This document shows, in pieces, positions 1-7,755 of a DNA stretch of 64,000 nt. Origin of the DNA: CALOCN01 sp942491735 (GTDB lineage: Bacteria; Eisenbacteria; RBG-16-71-46; JABDJR01). Where the stretch lies: positions 1,178,001 through 1,242,000 of the forward strand of contig CALOCN010000014.1 of the NCBI GenBank assembly GCA_942491735.1, read 5' to 3'. A program made the translations under genes and the position numbers. The notes beneath the pieces are model-generated. The model saw nothing but the letters and a program-made list of their open reading frames with translations. It did no database searches and was not told the DNA's origin. The stretch's first letter is position 1. Every line of letters begins with the position of its first letter.

Positions 1-246
1 CAGGGGCTCCCCGGACAGGGTGGCCATGGCGAACCGGATGATCACCCCCGAGAGGACGATCAGGATGGGCATGAAAATGGCCCACCCGAAACCCATGACC
101 GCCTGCTTGTAGCGGATACGGATGTCGCGGCGGGTCAGCTCCACCAGCAGTTCGCGGTAATGGGCGTAATCGTAGAGGATCTCCCCCAGCTCCTGGCGGA
201 GGCCGACCTTGTTTTCCGTGGTGATCATGGCGCGTTCATTGGACAT
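1..246 (-). CDS. Polysaccharide ABC exporter permease, N-terminal part (runs off window)
   Basis: This is the first 82 codons of an inner-membrane permease of the ABC-2 type that exports O-antigen, teichoic or capsular polysaccharide (Wzm/TagG/KpsM family). The start ATG is at 246-244 and the frame stays open to base 1. A cytoplasmic N-terminus holds the family-typical stretch RRDIRIRYKQAVMGFGWAIF, followed by the first membrane helix. The rest of the permease, and probably its ATPase, lie outside the window. It is divergent from the acyltransferase, formyltransferase and oxygenase genes to the right, which could modify the exported glycan (inference). The family call is firm; the exported polymer is unknown. 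Confidence 0.85.
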   Translation of the reverse strand, partial: MSNERAMITTENKVGLRQELGEILYDYAHYRELLVELTRRDIRIRYKQAVMGFGWAIFMPILIVLSGVIIRFAMATLSGEPL

Positions 247-308
247 GGATGTGGGGAGGCTCCTCGGATACGTTGTCGTCCATACCAGGGTTGATCATGA
301 CCCCGGAG

Positions 309-338
309 TTGCTGGTTGGGAACCAGAAACCGTACTAT
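309..338 (+). promoter_or_regulatory. Possible sigma-70-type promoter for the 391-2755 genes
   Basis: TTGCTG (309-314) and TACTAT (333-338) are separated by 18 bases in the 144-base divergent gap and lie about 50 bases before the chosen ATG. The match is only moderate, and the AT-rich stretch at 360-370 offers alternatives. Confidence 0.3.
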
Positions 339-390
339 ACGAATGGTTGGTCGTGGGTGTAAAATACTTTCCAGTAAAGGTTTAACGCAC

Positions 391-1296
391 ATGGATGCCC
401 CTTCCGGATACGCCCACCCAGATTATGCCGCCTCCCTGGCGTCCTTCGGCCGGCCCCTGCCGCTGCCCCGGTCCGGGGGTGCCCTCCTGGCCCGGAGCAT
501 CCCCGGCACGCCCTACCAGGACGCCATGGCCCCCTACCCCTTGCTCTGCTGCGCCAGGTGGGATGCATTGGCCGCCGACCTGGACGCGTTGGCCGGTGAG
601 CTGGTGTCGGTTACCGCGGTGCTGGATCCGTTCGGGGACCCCACCCCGGACGTGCTCAGGGGGGCGTTCGACACCGCCGATCCCTTCAAGGAGCACTTCG
701 TGGCCGATCTCTCCCGTCCGCGGGAGGCGTTCGTGAAGACGTCGCACCGGGCGGCGGTCCGGCGGGCCCAGCGCACGGTGGAGGTGGCTCCGGTCGGGAA
801 CCCGGCCGAGGCCCTCGACGACTGGATGCGATTGTTCGGAACCCTGGAGACCCGGCACGGGATCGACGGGATTCGCGCGTTCTCGCGTGAGGCCTTCGCG
901 GTGCAGTTGGCGATCCCCGGGTCGGTGCTTTTCGAGGCGCGGGTAGAGGGGGAACGGGTGGGGCTCGACTGGTGGTTCATTCAGGGGGACGTGGCCCAGG
1001 GCCACCTGGTGGCCATGAGCGATGTGGGCTACGCGCACCGCGCGTCCTACGCCACCAAGTGGTTTCTCCTGGAGTGGTTTCGTGACCGCGTCCGGTGGCT
1101 CAACTTCGGCGGGGGCGCCGGGGCTGTGGCGGCCGATGATGGACTGACCCGGTTCAAGACCGGCTGGTCCACCGGGACCCGCATCGCACGATTGGGGAAA
1201 CGGATTCTCATGCCGGAGGTCTACCGGGAATTGGCGCAGGCGAAGGGGAGTCCGGAAACGAACTGGTTCCCGGCCTACCGGAACGGGGAGGTCTGA
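391..1296 (+). CDS. GNAT/FemAB-like (BioF2-type) acyltransferase
   Basis: A predicted 301-residue cytoplasmic enzyme. The middle contains KTSHRAAVRRAQR, and the C-terminal half has a glycine-rich turn (LNFGGGAGAV) followed by GLTRFKTGWST. This resembles FemAB/BioF2-like GNAT proteins that transfer acyl or aminoacyl groups, often in surface-polysaccharide or exosortase clusters. The frame is open upstream to 316, but ATG 391 is preferred because AAAGG lies at 376-380 and the extra N-terminal residues look unstructured. The stop overlaps the next ATG (ATG at 1296), so it is translationally coupled to the formyltransferase. Donor and acceptor cannot be told from sequence; a role in glycan decoration is inferred from neighbours. 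Confidence 0.7.
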   Translation: MDAPSGYAHPDYAASLASFGRPLPLPRSGGALLARSIPGTPYQDAMAPYPLLCCARWDALAADLDALAGELVSVTAVLDPFGDPTPDVLRGAFDTADPFKEHFVADLSRPREAFVKTSHRAAVRRAQRTVEVAPVGNPAEALDDWMRLFGTLETRHGIDGIRAFSREAFAVQLAIPGSVLFEARVEGERVGLDWWFIQGDVAQGHLVAMSDVGYAHRASYATKWFLLEWFRDRVRWLNFGGGAGAVAADDGLTRFKTGWSTGTRIARLGKRILMPEVYRELAQAKGSPETNWFPAYRNGEV

Positions 1297-1961
1297 TGAA
1301 GAGGCTCAAGCTGGTCGCGGTGGTCTCCACCGGGGGGGCTGTGCTCAACGAGGTCCTGGGGAGCGGGTTCTTCCGCGAACGGGTCCACTCGGTGGTCTCG
1401 GACCGGCCGTGCGAGGGGGAAGCCAAGGCCGCTGCCCACGGCGTGCCGGTACATGCCTTCCATGATCCGGACCCGGAGACATTTTCCGCCCGGCTCCGAA
1501 CGCACCTCGACGAGAACGGGATCGACTACGTCGTCTCCTACTACACGAACTTCTTCTCCCAGGCGTTGCGCGATGCCTACCGGGACCGGCTCATCAATCT
1601 GCATCCCTCGGTGCTTCCCGCATTCAAGGGGATGGACGGATTCGGCGATACCGTGAAGTATCACGCACGCTTCGCCGGGAACACGGTGGAGTTCATCGAT
1701 CAGGTCATGGACGAGGGAAAGATGATCCTTCAGACCGTTTGTCCCCTGGATCCCGAGGACGTCGCGGGGACGCGTCACACGGTGTTTGTTCACCAATGCC
1801 GCGCGTTGCTCCAGGTGGTACGGTGGCTGGAAGAGGATCGCATCCGGGTCGACGGACGCCGGGTGACGGTGGCCGGGGCACGCTATGACCAACCCATGTT
1901 TTCGCCGTCCCTGGATAGCGAGGAAGCGATCCGGTGGACGCCGCCCTCCCCGGGCGAGTAA
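1296..1961 (+). CDS. PurN-fold formyltransferase, probably sugar N-formyltransferase
   Basis: A 221-residue protein of the formyltetrahydrofolate-dependent formyltransferase fold. The catalytic set can be read directly: N101 and H103 in NLHPSVLPAFKG and D139 in MDEGKMILQ. The H-to-D spacing of 36 equals that of E. coli PurN (H108 to D144). It lacks the additional domains of Fmt or ArnA. Genomic PurN sits in purine operons; here the neighbours are an acyltransferase, an oxygenase and a polysaccharide exporter, so formylation of an amino-sugar or amino-acid precursor is likelier (inference). It starts inside the stop codon of the upstream gene, and 11 bases separate its stop from the next start. 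Confidence 0.8.
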   Translation: MKRLKLVAVVSTGGAVLNEVLGSGFFRERVHSVVSDRPCEGEAKAAAHGVPVHAFHDPDPETFSARLRTHLDENGIDYVVSYYTNFFSQALRDAYRDRLINLHPSVLPAFKGMDGFGDTVKYHARFAGNTVEFIDQVMDEGKMILQTVCPLDPEDVAGTRHTVFVHQCRALLQVVRWLEEDRIRVDGRRVTVAGARYDQPMFSPSLDSEEAIRWTPPSPGE

Positions 1962-1972
1962 GAGGTCGGAGT

Positions 1973-2755
1973 ATGCACGCACGCAACATTCAGGAATTCG
2001 ATGACTGGATAGCGCTTCTGGGCGACCCGGACCGGGTGGCCTCCATGAAGGCGGACCTCGAGCAGGGGGACGTGTTCATCGGACGCCGGTTCCTGTCCAA
2101 GGATCGGGTGTTGCGGATCCGGGAGTACCTGCAGGGACTGGCCCTGAACTCGCTTCCCAACTACGAACCGATCGTTCCCAACTGCCCCAACTTCCACCGG
2201 ATTGATCGCTGGGACCCGCGGGCCCACGTGGGAGCCTGTCTCCACTCGTTCTCGTTCTTCCCCTGGAACCACGACGTGCTGAACCTGTTTCGCACCTTTG
2301 GCGACGTCTACCGGTTGAAGAACCGCCTGAGTGGGCTGGAGGGGGAGAGCTTCCTGGGGTTGGAGCCGGATCGGGGATGCGTGGCCCGGATGTCGTTCCA
2401 GTACTACCCCAAGGGGGGAGGGGGGATCCATCATCACCAGGACCCCTACGACTACCACCAGATCACGGTGCCGGCCCTGACCATGTGCAAGCGCGGGGTG
2501 GAGTTCCACGAGGGAGGCGCCTACGTGGATGCCGAGGACCGGCGGGTGCATCTGGACGACCTGGTCGACTACGGGGATGTCACCTACTTCAACGCCAAGT
2601 GCTTCCACGGGGTGGAGCCCATTGACCCCGACGCGGGCGAGGACTGGCTCTCCTTCGAGGGGCGGTGGATGGGGCTGTTCGCGGTCAACAAGGTGGTCGG
2701 GAACGAGGCCATTCCGGATTCCCGTGATCTGGAGCGGGGAGACAATCCCTACTAG
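1973..2755 (+). CDS. 2-oxoglutarate/Fe(II)-type dioxygenase
   Basis: A 260-residue protein with the facial triad of non-haem Fe(II)/2OG oxygenases: H155-x-D157 in HHHQDPYD, a distal H212 in CFHGVEPI, and R231 in EGRWMGLF at the usual place for the 2OG-binding arginine. It probably hydroxylates or otherwise oxidises a small molecule or sugar; the substrate is unknown. The frame is open from GTG 1934, but ATG 1973 follows AGAGG (1961-1965) at good spacing and lies beyond the upstream gene. It is the third gene of a three-gene unit with the acyltransferase and formyltransferase, and a hairpin terminator follows at 2801. Confidence 0.75.
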   Translation: MHARNIQEFDDWIALLGDPDRVASMKADLEQGDVFIGRRFLSKDRVLRIREYLQGLALNSLPNYEPIVPNCPNFHRIDRWDPRAHVGACLHSFSFFPWNHDVLNLFRTFGDVYRLKNRLSGLEGESFLGLEPDRGCVARMSFQYYPKGGGGIHHHQDPYDYHQITVPALTMCKRGVEFHEGGAYVDAEDRRVHLDDLVDYGDVTYFNAKCFHGVEPIDPDAGEDWLSFEGRWMGLFAVNKVVGNEAIPDSRDLERGDNPY

Positions 2756-2800
2756 ACCGATCGTGACGGGTCGGGACGGCGCCAGGTCCACGGCATGAGA

Positions 2801-2828
2801 AAACGGGCCCCCCGCAAGGGGCCCGTTT
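2801..2828. terminator. Hairpin terminator between converging operons
   Basis: Perfect 11-base-pair stem (AAACGGGCCCC at 2801-2811 pairing with 2818-2828) with a 6-base loop. The A-rich and T-rich ends mean it can act in both directions, serving the oxygenase operon (plus) and the pilin operon (minus). Confidence 0.8.
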
Positions 2829-2864
2829 CGCGTGGCTCGTCGGCTGGTCGACGGGAGCCAGGTC

Positions 2865-4097
2865 CTAGAGTTCGCGCCAGCTGATGACGGTGTAGGGAAC
2901 GAACACCGCGAGCCGGTTGAGGGCTTCGCTCGAGTAGAGAATGTCGGCGTTGCCGCCCACCGTCTGCTCGTCGATACCCCCCTGGACCAGGACCGCCCCC
3001 AGGACATGCTTCCCGCCCCCGCCGCCGGTGAAGGTGATGTCGCCCATGACGAGGATGATTCCGTACCACTCGAGGATTCCCGAGCAGCTGAAGTCTCCGT
3101 CGATGATCAGGAGACCGCCGCCGATGAGCTGGCCGGAACCGTGTAGATCGCCCGGACAGTAGACGATTTCGTAGTCGTCCAACCCGCCCCAGGTCTCGTT
3201 GGAGTGGGTGCCTGGAGTCACGGTGATCGTTGCCTGGGCGGAGTAGGTGTCCCGCATGGCCTCGAGGTCGAGGTCCACGTTGGAGGTGGTGATGGAGGGG
3301 TTGGCCCCTTCGCCTATGACCTGATCGGTCTGGCCGGCCGAGAGCGAACCGATGATATTGTCCGGGTCCTCGGTGGTGGCGATCCCGGGAACCTCCGGGT
3401 TCCCTCCGATGACGGACCAGTCCGACGGGTCATGGTCCTCACCGCTGACCGTGAACACGTTGCCGTTGAACTTGAAATTGTCGTCCTCGGCGTAAATGGC
3501 CGCGCCGGGAGCCTCGAAGGGGTAACGGGCAGCTTCGATCTCCACCCGTCGTTGGGCGGTTCCCCTGGCCCCCTCGGCGCTGACGATGAAGATGGGCCAC
3601 CCGGTGGTCAGGTTGACCACCGGATCCGTGGTGAGGTCGCTGTCGTGATCCCCGAACAGGAGCACGTTGCCGGCCCCGTTCTTCTTGTACTCGAGCTTGA
3701 CCCAGGGGTAGTCGATGGCGTCGGACCCCTGGGCGGTGGCGACCTCGGTGTAGGAGTTGCCCTGCTCGTCGACCACGATATCGGGATCCAGGGAGGAGTC
3801 ACCGGAGTTCATGACGATGTACCGGCCCCAATCCGGGTTGGCTACCCAGTCCCCCTCGTCCGGACCGATGTAGATCGCGTCGTTGTTGGGGTTGGAGATC
3901 CGGGCCAGGGCCTCGGCGTACCCGGCTTCCGCGTTGAACAGGGCCTGGGTGGACCGCTGGTCGTACCCGGCGATCTGGGTCTCCGTGTTGGTCTGCATCA
4001 TGAAGAGCACGCCGCTCAGGGTCATGAGGATCAGCATCCCCATGGCCAGGAGCATGGCCGAGCCGCGCTCGTTGTGAAGGATTCGGTGGATTCGCAT
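2865..4097 (-). CDS. PilX-like type IV pilus minor component
   Basis: A 410-residue protein starting ATG 4097 with AGGAG six bases upstream. The N-terminus is short and basic, then NERGSAMLLAMGMLILMTL, the hydrophobic helix of the PilX_N family, followed by the helix ending TQALFNAEAGYAEALARI. The long C-terminal part is beta-rich and glycine-rich and probably extracellular. PilX proteins join PilV, PilW and FimU/GspH in the initiating tip complex of type IV pili. It is last in the minus-strand operon, 11 bases after the PilW-like gene. It is longer than typical PilX (about 170-200 residues); the function of the extra part is not recognisable. Confidence 0.75.
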   Translation of the reverse strand: MRIHRILHNERGSAMLLAMGMLILMTLSGVLFMMQTNTETQIAGYDQRSTQALFNAEAGYAEALARISNPNNDAIYIGPDEGDWVANPDWGRYIVMNSGDSSLDPDIVVDEQGNSYTEVATAQGSDAIDYPWVKLEYKKNGAGNVLLFGDHDSDLTTDPVVNLTTGWPIFIVSAEGARGTAQRRVEIEAARYPFEAPGAAIYAEDDNFKFNGNVFTVSGEDHDPSDWSVIGGNPEVPGIATTEDPDNIIGSLSAGQTDQVIGEGANPSITTSNVDLDLEAMRDTYSAQATITVTPGTHSNETWGGLDDYEIVYCPGDLHGSGQLIGGGLLIIDGDFSCSGILEWYGIILVMGDITFTGGGGGKHVLGAVLVQGGIDEQTVGGNADILYSSEALNRLAVFVPYTVISWREL

Positions 4098-4108
4098 CGC
4101 GGTCACTC

Positions 4109-6301
4109 CTACTGGGACTGGGTCCAGACCCATGGGTTGAACCAGACGACAAGGTTGCCGCTGGATGCGCTGACGGCGGTCACGGCCACGATGTCGTTGA
4201 GAAGGTCGTACTGGGGTTCGTCCTCCTGGGCCTCGAGCTTGACCACAATCACTTCGTGGACCTCGCCGCTGGCGTTGAGGTCGCTCCACGAGGCGTTGGA
4301 CCCCACCACATCGTCGCCGTTCTCGGCGGTGGTGAACCAGGCGTGGATGGTCCCGGAATCGGTACCCACCACGATGTCCGCCGTTGTGTCATAGGGATCG
4401 AGGATGCCGGCATCGATCGAAAGCGCGGCACCGTTGGTGTTGGCCTCGTCGATCTGGGAAAGGTTCCCGTATCCGTCGTTGCTCCAGATCTCGAGCAGGC
4501 CGGCGTTGCTGCTGGTCTGGACCGCCGCCGCCACATCGGGCGTGGAGTCGTCGTTGAAGCCACTGATGGCAAGGTCATTGACGGCCCCCGAGGAGGTCCA
4601 CTTGTTCTTGAAGTTGAACCCGTTGCCGGACTGGTTGAGCCAGACCTCGATCTTGCCTCGGTACTGCGTCCTGTGGGTGCGGCTGCCGGCCACGATGTCC
4701 AGGTGGCCGTCACCGTTCATGTCCGCCACCTTGACGGAGAGGACGTAACCCTGGGCGGAGAGGACGTGCGATTGGCTGAAGTAGCCGGATCCGTCGTTGG
4801 TCCAGACCTCGATCTTGCCGCTGGTGTTTCCGGTCTTGGTGCCGATCACCAGGTCCGGATCCCCATCCCCGTCGATGTCCCCCACCGCGATGTCGTTGCC
4901 CCGGCCGGTGCCGGAACTGTAGTAGAGGTTCGGCGCCATCGAGGTCGTTCCGATTCCCACGTGGCCGGGGTAAACTACTCCCTGGTTGAGCCAGATTTCC
5001 AGGCCACCCGAAGTCTCCCCGATTTCTACCGCACACGCGATGTCCGCGTAGCCGTCGGCGTTCAGGTCGACCATTTCCATCCCATGGATGGCGCGGGCGG
5101 TGTGGCCGTAGTAGTTGGGATAGTAGTTGTACATCCAACCGGAGCTGTAGCCCTCGGGGAGCCCGGCGAGGAAGGTGGCCAGGGTGCCGGACCCGCCGGC
5201 GTCGTTGCCGAACACGATGTCCATGTCGTTCTGTCCGTCCTCGGTGACGTAGGAACCTTCCTGGGAGTCCAACTCGTTGAGCTCACCGATCGCCATGCAC
5301 AGGGCGCGATCGATCGTGGTGTAGGTGGGATCTTCCGGATCCGGCCACTCGGTCGGGATCTCTTCCTCCTCGGCGGGAGGTTCTTCATCGGCCGGAGGCT
5401 CTTCGTCGGCCGGGGGTTCCTCGTCGGCCGGGGGCTCGCCGGGAACGTAGTCTCCGCTGACGAGCGATGCGGTCTCGGCGAGGTTCAGGTTGCGGGGGCG
5501 AATGGTCCCGGAAACGCGAATGCTGGGGTAGTTGCCCGTTGCGGGGTTCCGGTGAGCGGCCTGGGTGATCAGCTCCACCTGGATCGCCTCGATACTGCTC
5601 TTGCCACTGCCGGCCGGCTTGCCCAGGTCCACATCCGCCACGGTATAGCCGAAGCTCGACCCGGCAGGATCCTGGCCGTCACCGATCAGGGAGTTGCCGA
5701 AGGTATCGAAGTAGTCGAAGGCCCGTACGTTCCAGCGGGTTGCGCCGGTCTGGGTGAATCCCCCCGACGCGGTCGCCGCGGCTACTTCGGTCTGGGTGAC
5801 CGTCTCGAGGGCCTCGTACTGGGTGACCCCATAGGCCACCACCTCGCCGGCCCCGCTGGCCGGGGTCGCGGTGAGATCGCCGGCGGTGGAGACGATTCGC
5901 CGCAGGACATAGTCATGCGGATTGTCGGTGCGACTGACCAGGGGGTCGTCGGCATTGTCATCCATGAAGTAGGTGATGCGCTCACCGGCCTCGATGACGC
6001 CGTCCGCATCGTCGTCCACGAGGACGGTGACGCGGTATTCGCTGGCCACCTCGATCGCCACGTCGACGCTCCCGTCGATTCCGTAGCCCGCTTCCCGCAG
6101 GTCCCGAAGCACCATGTCCAGGCCGGAGCGCGCGTTCTGCTGCGCCTCGGACATGGTGGTGCCGATACGGGACCCCGTCTTGGATTGCACCGCGCTGGTA
6201 AAGATGGCCACGGCGATCACCCCGGTCAGGAGGACGGCGATAGCCATTTCCACGAGGGTGAATCCGGACTGGTTGAGCCGGATGGTGTTGTTTCGTTTCA
6301 T
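4109..6301 (-). CDS. PilW-like minor pilin fused to an FG-GAP propeller
   Basis: A 730-residue protein. Residues 1-30 contain the type III prepilin signal QSGFTLVEMAIAVLL, cleaved after the glycine, and residues up to about 285 match PilW-like minor pilins. A Glu/Pro/Ala/Asp-rich linker made of EEPPAD units spans about 288-315. The C-terminal half contains FG-GAP/VCBS-type repeats with Asp-rich calcium loops, for example DLNADGYAD (about 410), DIDGDGDPD (about 475) and DMNGDGHLD (about 525), plus a degenerate FNDDSTPD. Standard PilW lacks such a propeller; as part of a tip complex it would display it at the pilus end, suggesting adhesion (inference). Eight to nine bases separate it from the PilV-like gene. 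Confidence 0.8.
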   Translation of the reverse strand: MKRNNTIRLNQSGFTLVEMAIAVLLTGVIAVAIFTSAVQSKTGSRIGTTMSEAQQNARSGLDMVLRDLREAGYGIDGSVDVAIEVASEYRVTVLVDDDADGVIEAGERITYFMDDNADDPLVSRTDNPHDYVLRRIVSTAGDLTATPASGAGEVVAYGVTQYEALETVTQTEVAAATASGGFTQTGATRWNVRAFDYFDTFGNSLIGDGQDPAGSSFGYTVADVDLGKPAGSGKSSIEAIQVELITQAAHRNPATGNYPSIRVSGTIRPRNLNLAETASLVSGDYVPGEPPADEEPPADEEPPADEEPPAEEEEIPTEWPDPEDPTYTTIDRALCMAIGELNELDSQEGSYVTEDGQNDMDIVFGNDAGGSGTLATFLAGLPEGYSSGWMYNYYPNYYGHTARAIHGMEMVDLNADGYADIACAVEIGETSGGLEIWLNQGVVYPGHVGIGTTSMAPNLYYSSGTGRGNDIAVGDIDGDGDPDLVIGTKTGNTSGKIEVWTNDGSGYFSQSHVLSAQGYVLSVKVADMNGDGHLDIVAGSRTHRTQYRGKIEVWLNQSGNGFNFKNKWTSSGAVNDLAISGFNDDSTPDVAAAVQTSSNAGLLEIWSNDGYGNLSQIDEANTNGAALSIDAGILDPYDTTADIVVGTDSGTIHAWFTTAENGDDVVGSNASWSDLNASGEVHEVIVVKLEAQEDEPQYDLLNDIVAVTAVSASSGNLVVWFNPWVWTQSQ
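5372..5443 (-). repeat. Four 18-bp tandem units encoding the EEPPAD linker
   Basis: Four consecutive imperfect 18-base units (5372-5389, 5390-5407, 5408-5425, 5426-5443) encode the acidic Pro-rich hinge between the pilin and propeller halves. Whole-codon units mean copy-number change would alter linker length without frameshift. Confidence 0.85.
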
Positions 6302-6310
6302 GGTGTGCCT

Positions 6311-6709
6311 CTATTGTCCCGTCACGTACGTGGTGAGATCGGCGGATTGGGTGCCGCGGCTGGACTGCCAGGTCACCGACATGTCGATCCGACGGCTGCC
6401 GACGACCGGCGCGTTGTTGGTCACCGTCCAACCGAGGGTGTAGTTTCCGTTGGTCTCGGCGTAGGTGCCCGGCTGGAGTTCGGGGTCCGTTAGACTCGCC
6501 GAACGAATCTCGTCCAGTCGCTCCTGGGCGGCCTGAACCGCGATGGTCCGCACCCTGGCCTGGGTCACGCCGGCCAGGCCGGCGGGGATCATCTGCGCGA
6601 CCGACATGAGGCCGACACTGAGGAATGTCATGGCCAGCATGGTCTCGACGAGGCTGAACCCGCCGTTGGACCGCAGTCGCTTTGTGAGTCGTTTCCACAT
6701 GGTCTTCAT
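6311..6709 (-). CDS. PilV-like type IV prepilin
   Basis: A 132-residue prepilin. A basic leader (MKTMWKRLTKRLRSNG) is followed by GFSLVETMLAMTFLSVGLM, the classical prepilin-peptidase site with Glu at +5 and a hydrophobic assembly helix. The helix continues into AQERLDEIRSA, as in PilV/PulI-like minor pilins. The small C-terminal domain carries no further recognised motif. It lies between the FimT/GspH-like and PilW-like genes, in the order seen in other minor-pilin operons. GGAAGGA precedes the start. Confidence 0.8.
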   Translation of the reverse strand: MKTMWKRLTKRLRSNGGFSLVETMLAMTFLSVGLMSVAQMIPAGLAGVTQARVRTIAVQAAQERLDEIRSASLTDPELQPGTYAETNGNYTLGWTVTNNAPVVGSRRIDMSVTWQSSRGTQSADLTTYVTGQ

Positions 6710-6788
6710 TGTTGTTTCCTTCCCTGCTGCGGGTGGACGCCCTCATGCCCACCAATCTCGATGCGTGTCTGCTCGTGCGCGGTTCCGA

Positions 6789-7277
6789 CTATTCCAGGAC
6801 AACCTGTCCGGTGGGTCCCAGGAGAGTCAACGTGACCTGGTTTCCTCGGGAGTTTTCGAACATCACCGACCCCGAGGTCGAGGCGCTGCCGTCCGGTGAG
6901 AAAGTGATCATCCCGCTCGAGATGTTGGTTCCCTGGGCGGGCGACTTCCACTCGACGTGCTCGGGCAACGAATAGGGGCCGGCCTTCTCCTCGCCGGACT
7001 GCACCTGTCCATCGCCGTTCTCGTCCCTCACGATGACGTAGGCCCATTTGCTGGCATCCCAGATGAACAGGCGATCGTCGCCGTCCGAGACGGCCATCTG
7101 CCGGGCCAGGCGGAGGTTGGCAGCCATCTGCTCGGCTCCGTTCTGGAGACTGTTGGATGTGATGAAGCGGCCGAAAGCGGGCAGGGTGGCGGCGAGCGTG
7201 AGCCCGATGACCACCATGCTCACCGCAATCTCGACCGCGGTGAATCCGGCGTTTCGACTTCGTTTCGTGTGGCCCAT
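6789..7277 (-). CDS. FimT/GspH-like pseudopilin
   Basis: A 162-residue minor pseudopilin and first gene of the minus-strand pilin operon. The leader is basic, with cleavage site NAG/FTAVEIAVSMVVIGLTL, then a helix with NGAEQMAANLRLARQMAVSDG, the FimT/GspH hallmark. The C-terminal beta region includes FSPDGSASTSGSVMFEN, matching the GspH domain. It probably primes pilus or pseudopilus assembly with the PilV-, PilW- and PilX-like proteins downstream. No ATPase, platform or secretin gene is in this window, so the machine it serves is encoded elsewhere. Confidence 0.85.
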   Translation of the reverse strand: MGHTKRSRNAGFTAVEIAVSMVVIGLTLAATLPAFGRFITSNSLQNGAEQMAANLRLARQMAVSDGDDRLFIWDASKWAYVIVRDENGDGQVQSGEEKAGPYSLPEHVEWKSPAQGTNISSGMITFSPDGSASTSGSVMFENSRGNQVTLTLLGPTGQVVLE

Positions 7278-7328
7278 TCTGGTGCCTCCAGGTTGCGTGT
7301 GGACGGGGCTGTGACACGCTGTGTTAAG

Positions 7329-7343
7329 GCAAGACGGATGCCA
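7329..7343 (-). promoter_or_regulatory. Sigma-54 (RpoN) promoter of the minor-pilin operon
   Basis: Read on the minus strand the bases are TGGCATCCGTCTTGC, matching the sigma-54 consensus TGGCAY-N5-TTGC, with the invariant GG and GC separated by exactly ten bases. It lies about 50 bases upstream of the FimT/GspH-like ATG (7277). Type IV pilin genes are often RpoN-dependent through a PilR-type activator; neither rpoN nor an activator gene is in this window. Confidence 0.65.
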
Positions 7344-7755
7344 GAGTGCCCCGAGGCATGCCTGCGTTCCCTCTCTTGGGTCGATCTACACGGAAAATGC
7401 GCTCCCCTGCAGGAAATCCGATATGCCCTGGGTGATGTCTCGCGCAACGCACGGGCTCGTGCATTCCGGACGTGGCAGGCCGCCCGGCGCACCGCTCAAT
7501 GCGCACGGCACCCGGACTTCAGAATCGCTTTGGCGGATTTCTTATGGGGCAGATCCCCGAGACGGGGCTGAACCCAGCCAGGGGAAACCTGTCGGTGGTC
7601 TTGTCGGTCGGGATGGGGAGCTACTCGAACGCTTAGTCGTGGACCTTCACTCTGGGCGAGGAAAACCTTGTGGGAGTCTGGTATGATGCTGCGATATCCG
7701 GAGCCATACGAGAGCGGCTTCCCGGGGGGGACTACCTAAGTAGATGGAGGCTTCC
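7344..7755. other. Intergenic stretch between the pilin operon and a secreted protein gene
   Basis: About 410 bases with no supportable gene. The left end abuts the sigma-54 site, so the adjoining bases are where an enhancer-binding activator would act. The right end must hold the promoter of the gene at 7756; a TATGAT hexamer lies at 7682-7687 but no convincing -35 partner was found. Short frames across the region look like noise. Confidence 0.5.

Noticed and set aside
4256..6493. 745-codon open frame on the plus strand opposite the pilin genes
   Set aside because: It mirrors the PilW-like gene's codon pattern, has no start context or recognisable domain, and the minus-strand frame encodes a prepilin and FG-GAP motifs; a GC-rich antisense shadow.
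7668..7687. TTGTGG and TATGAT as promoter for the 7756 gene
   Set aside because: The two hexamers are only eight bases apart, far from the 16-18 needed.
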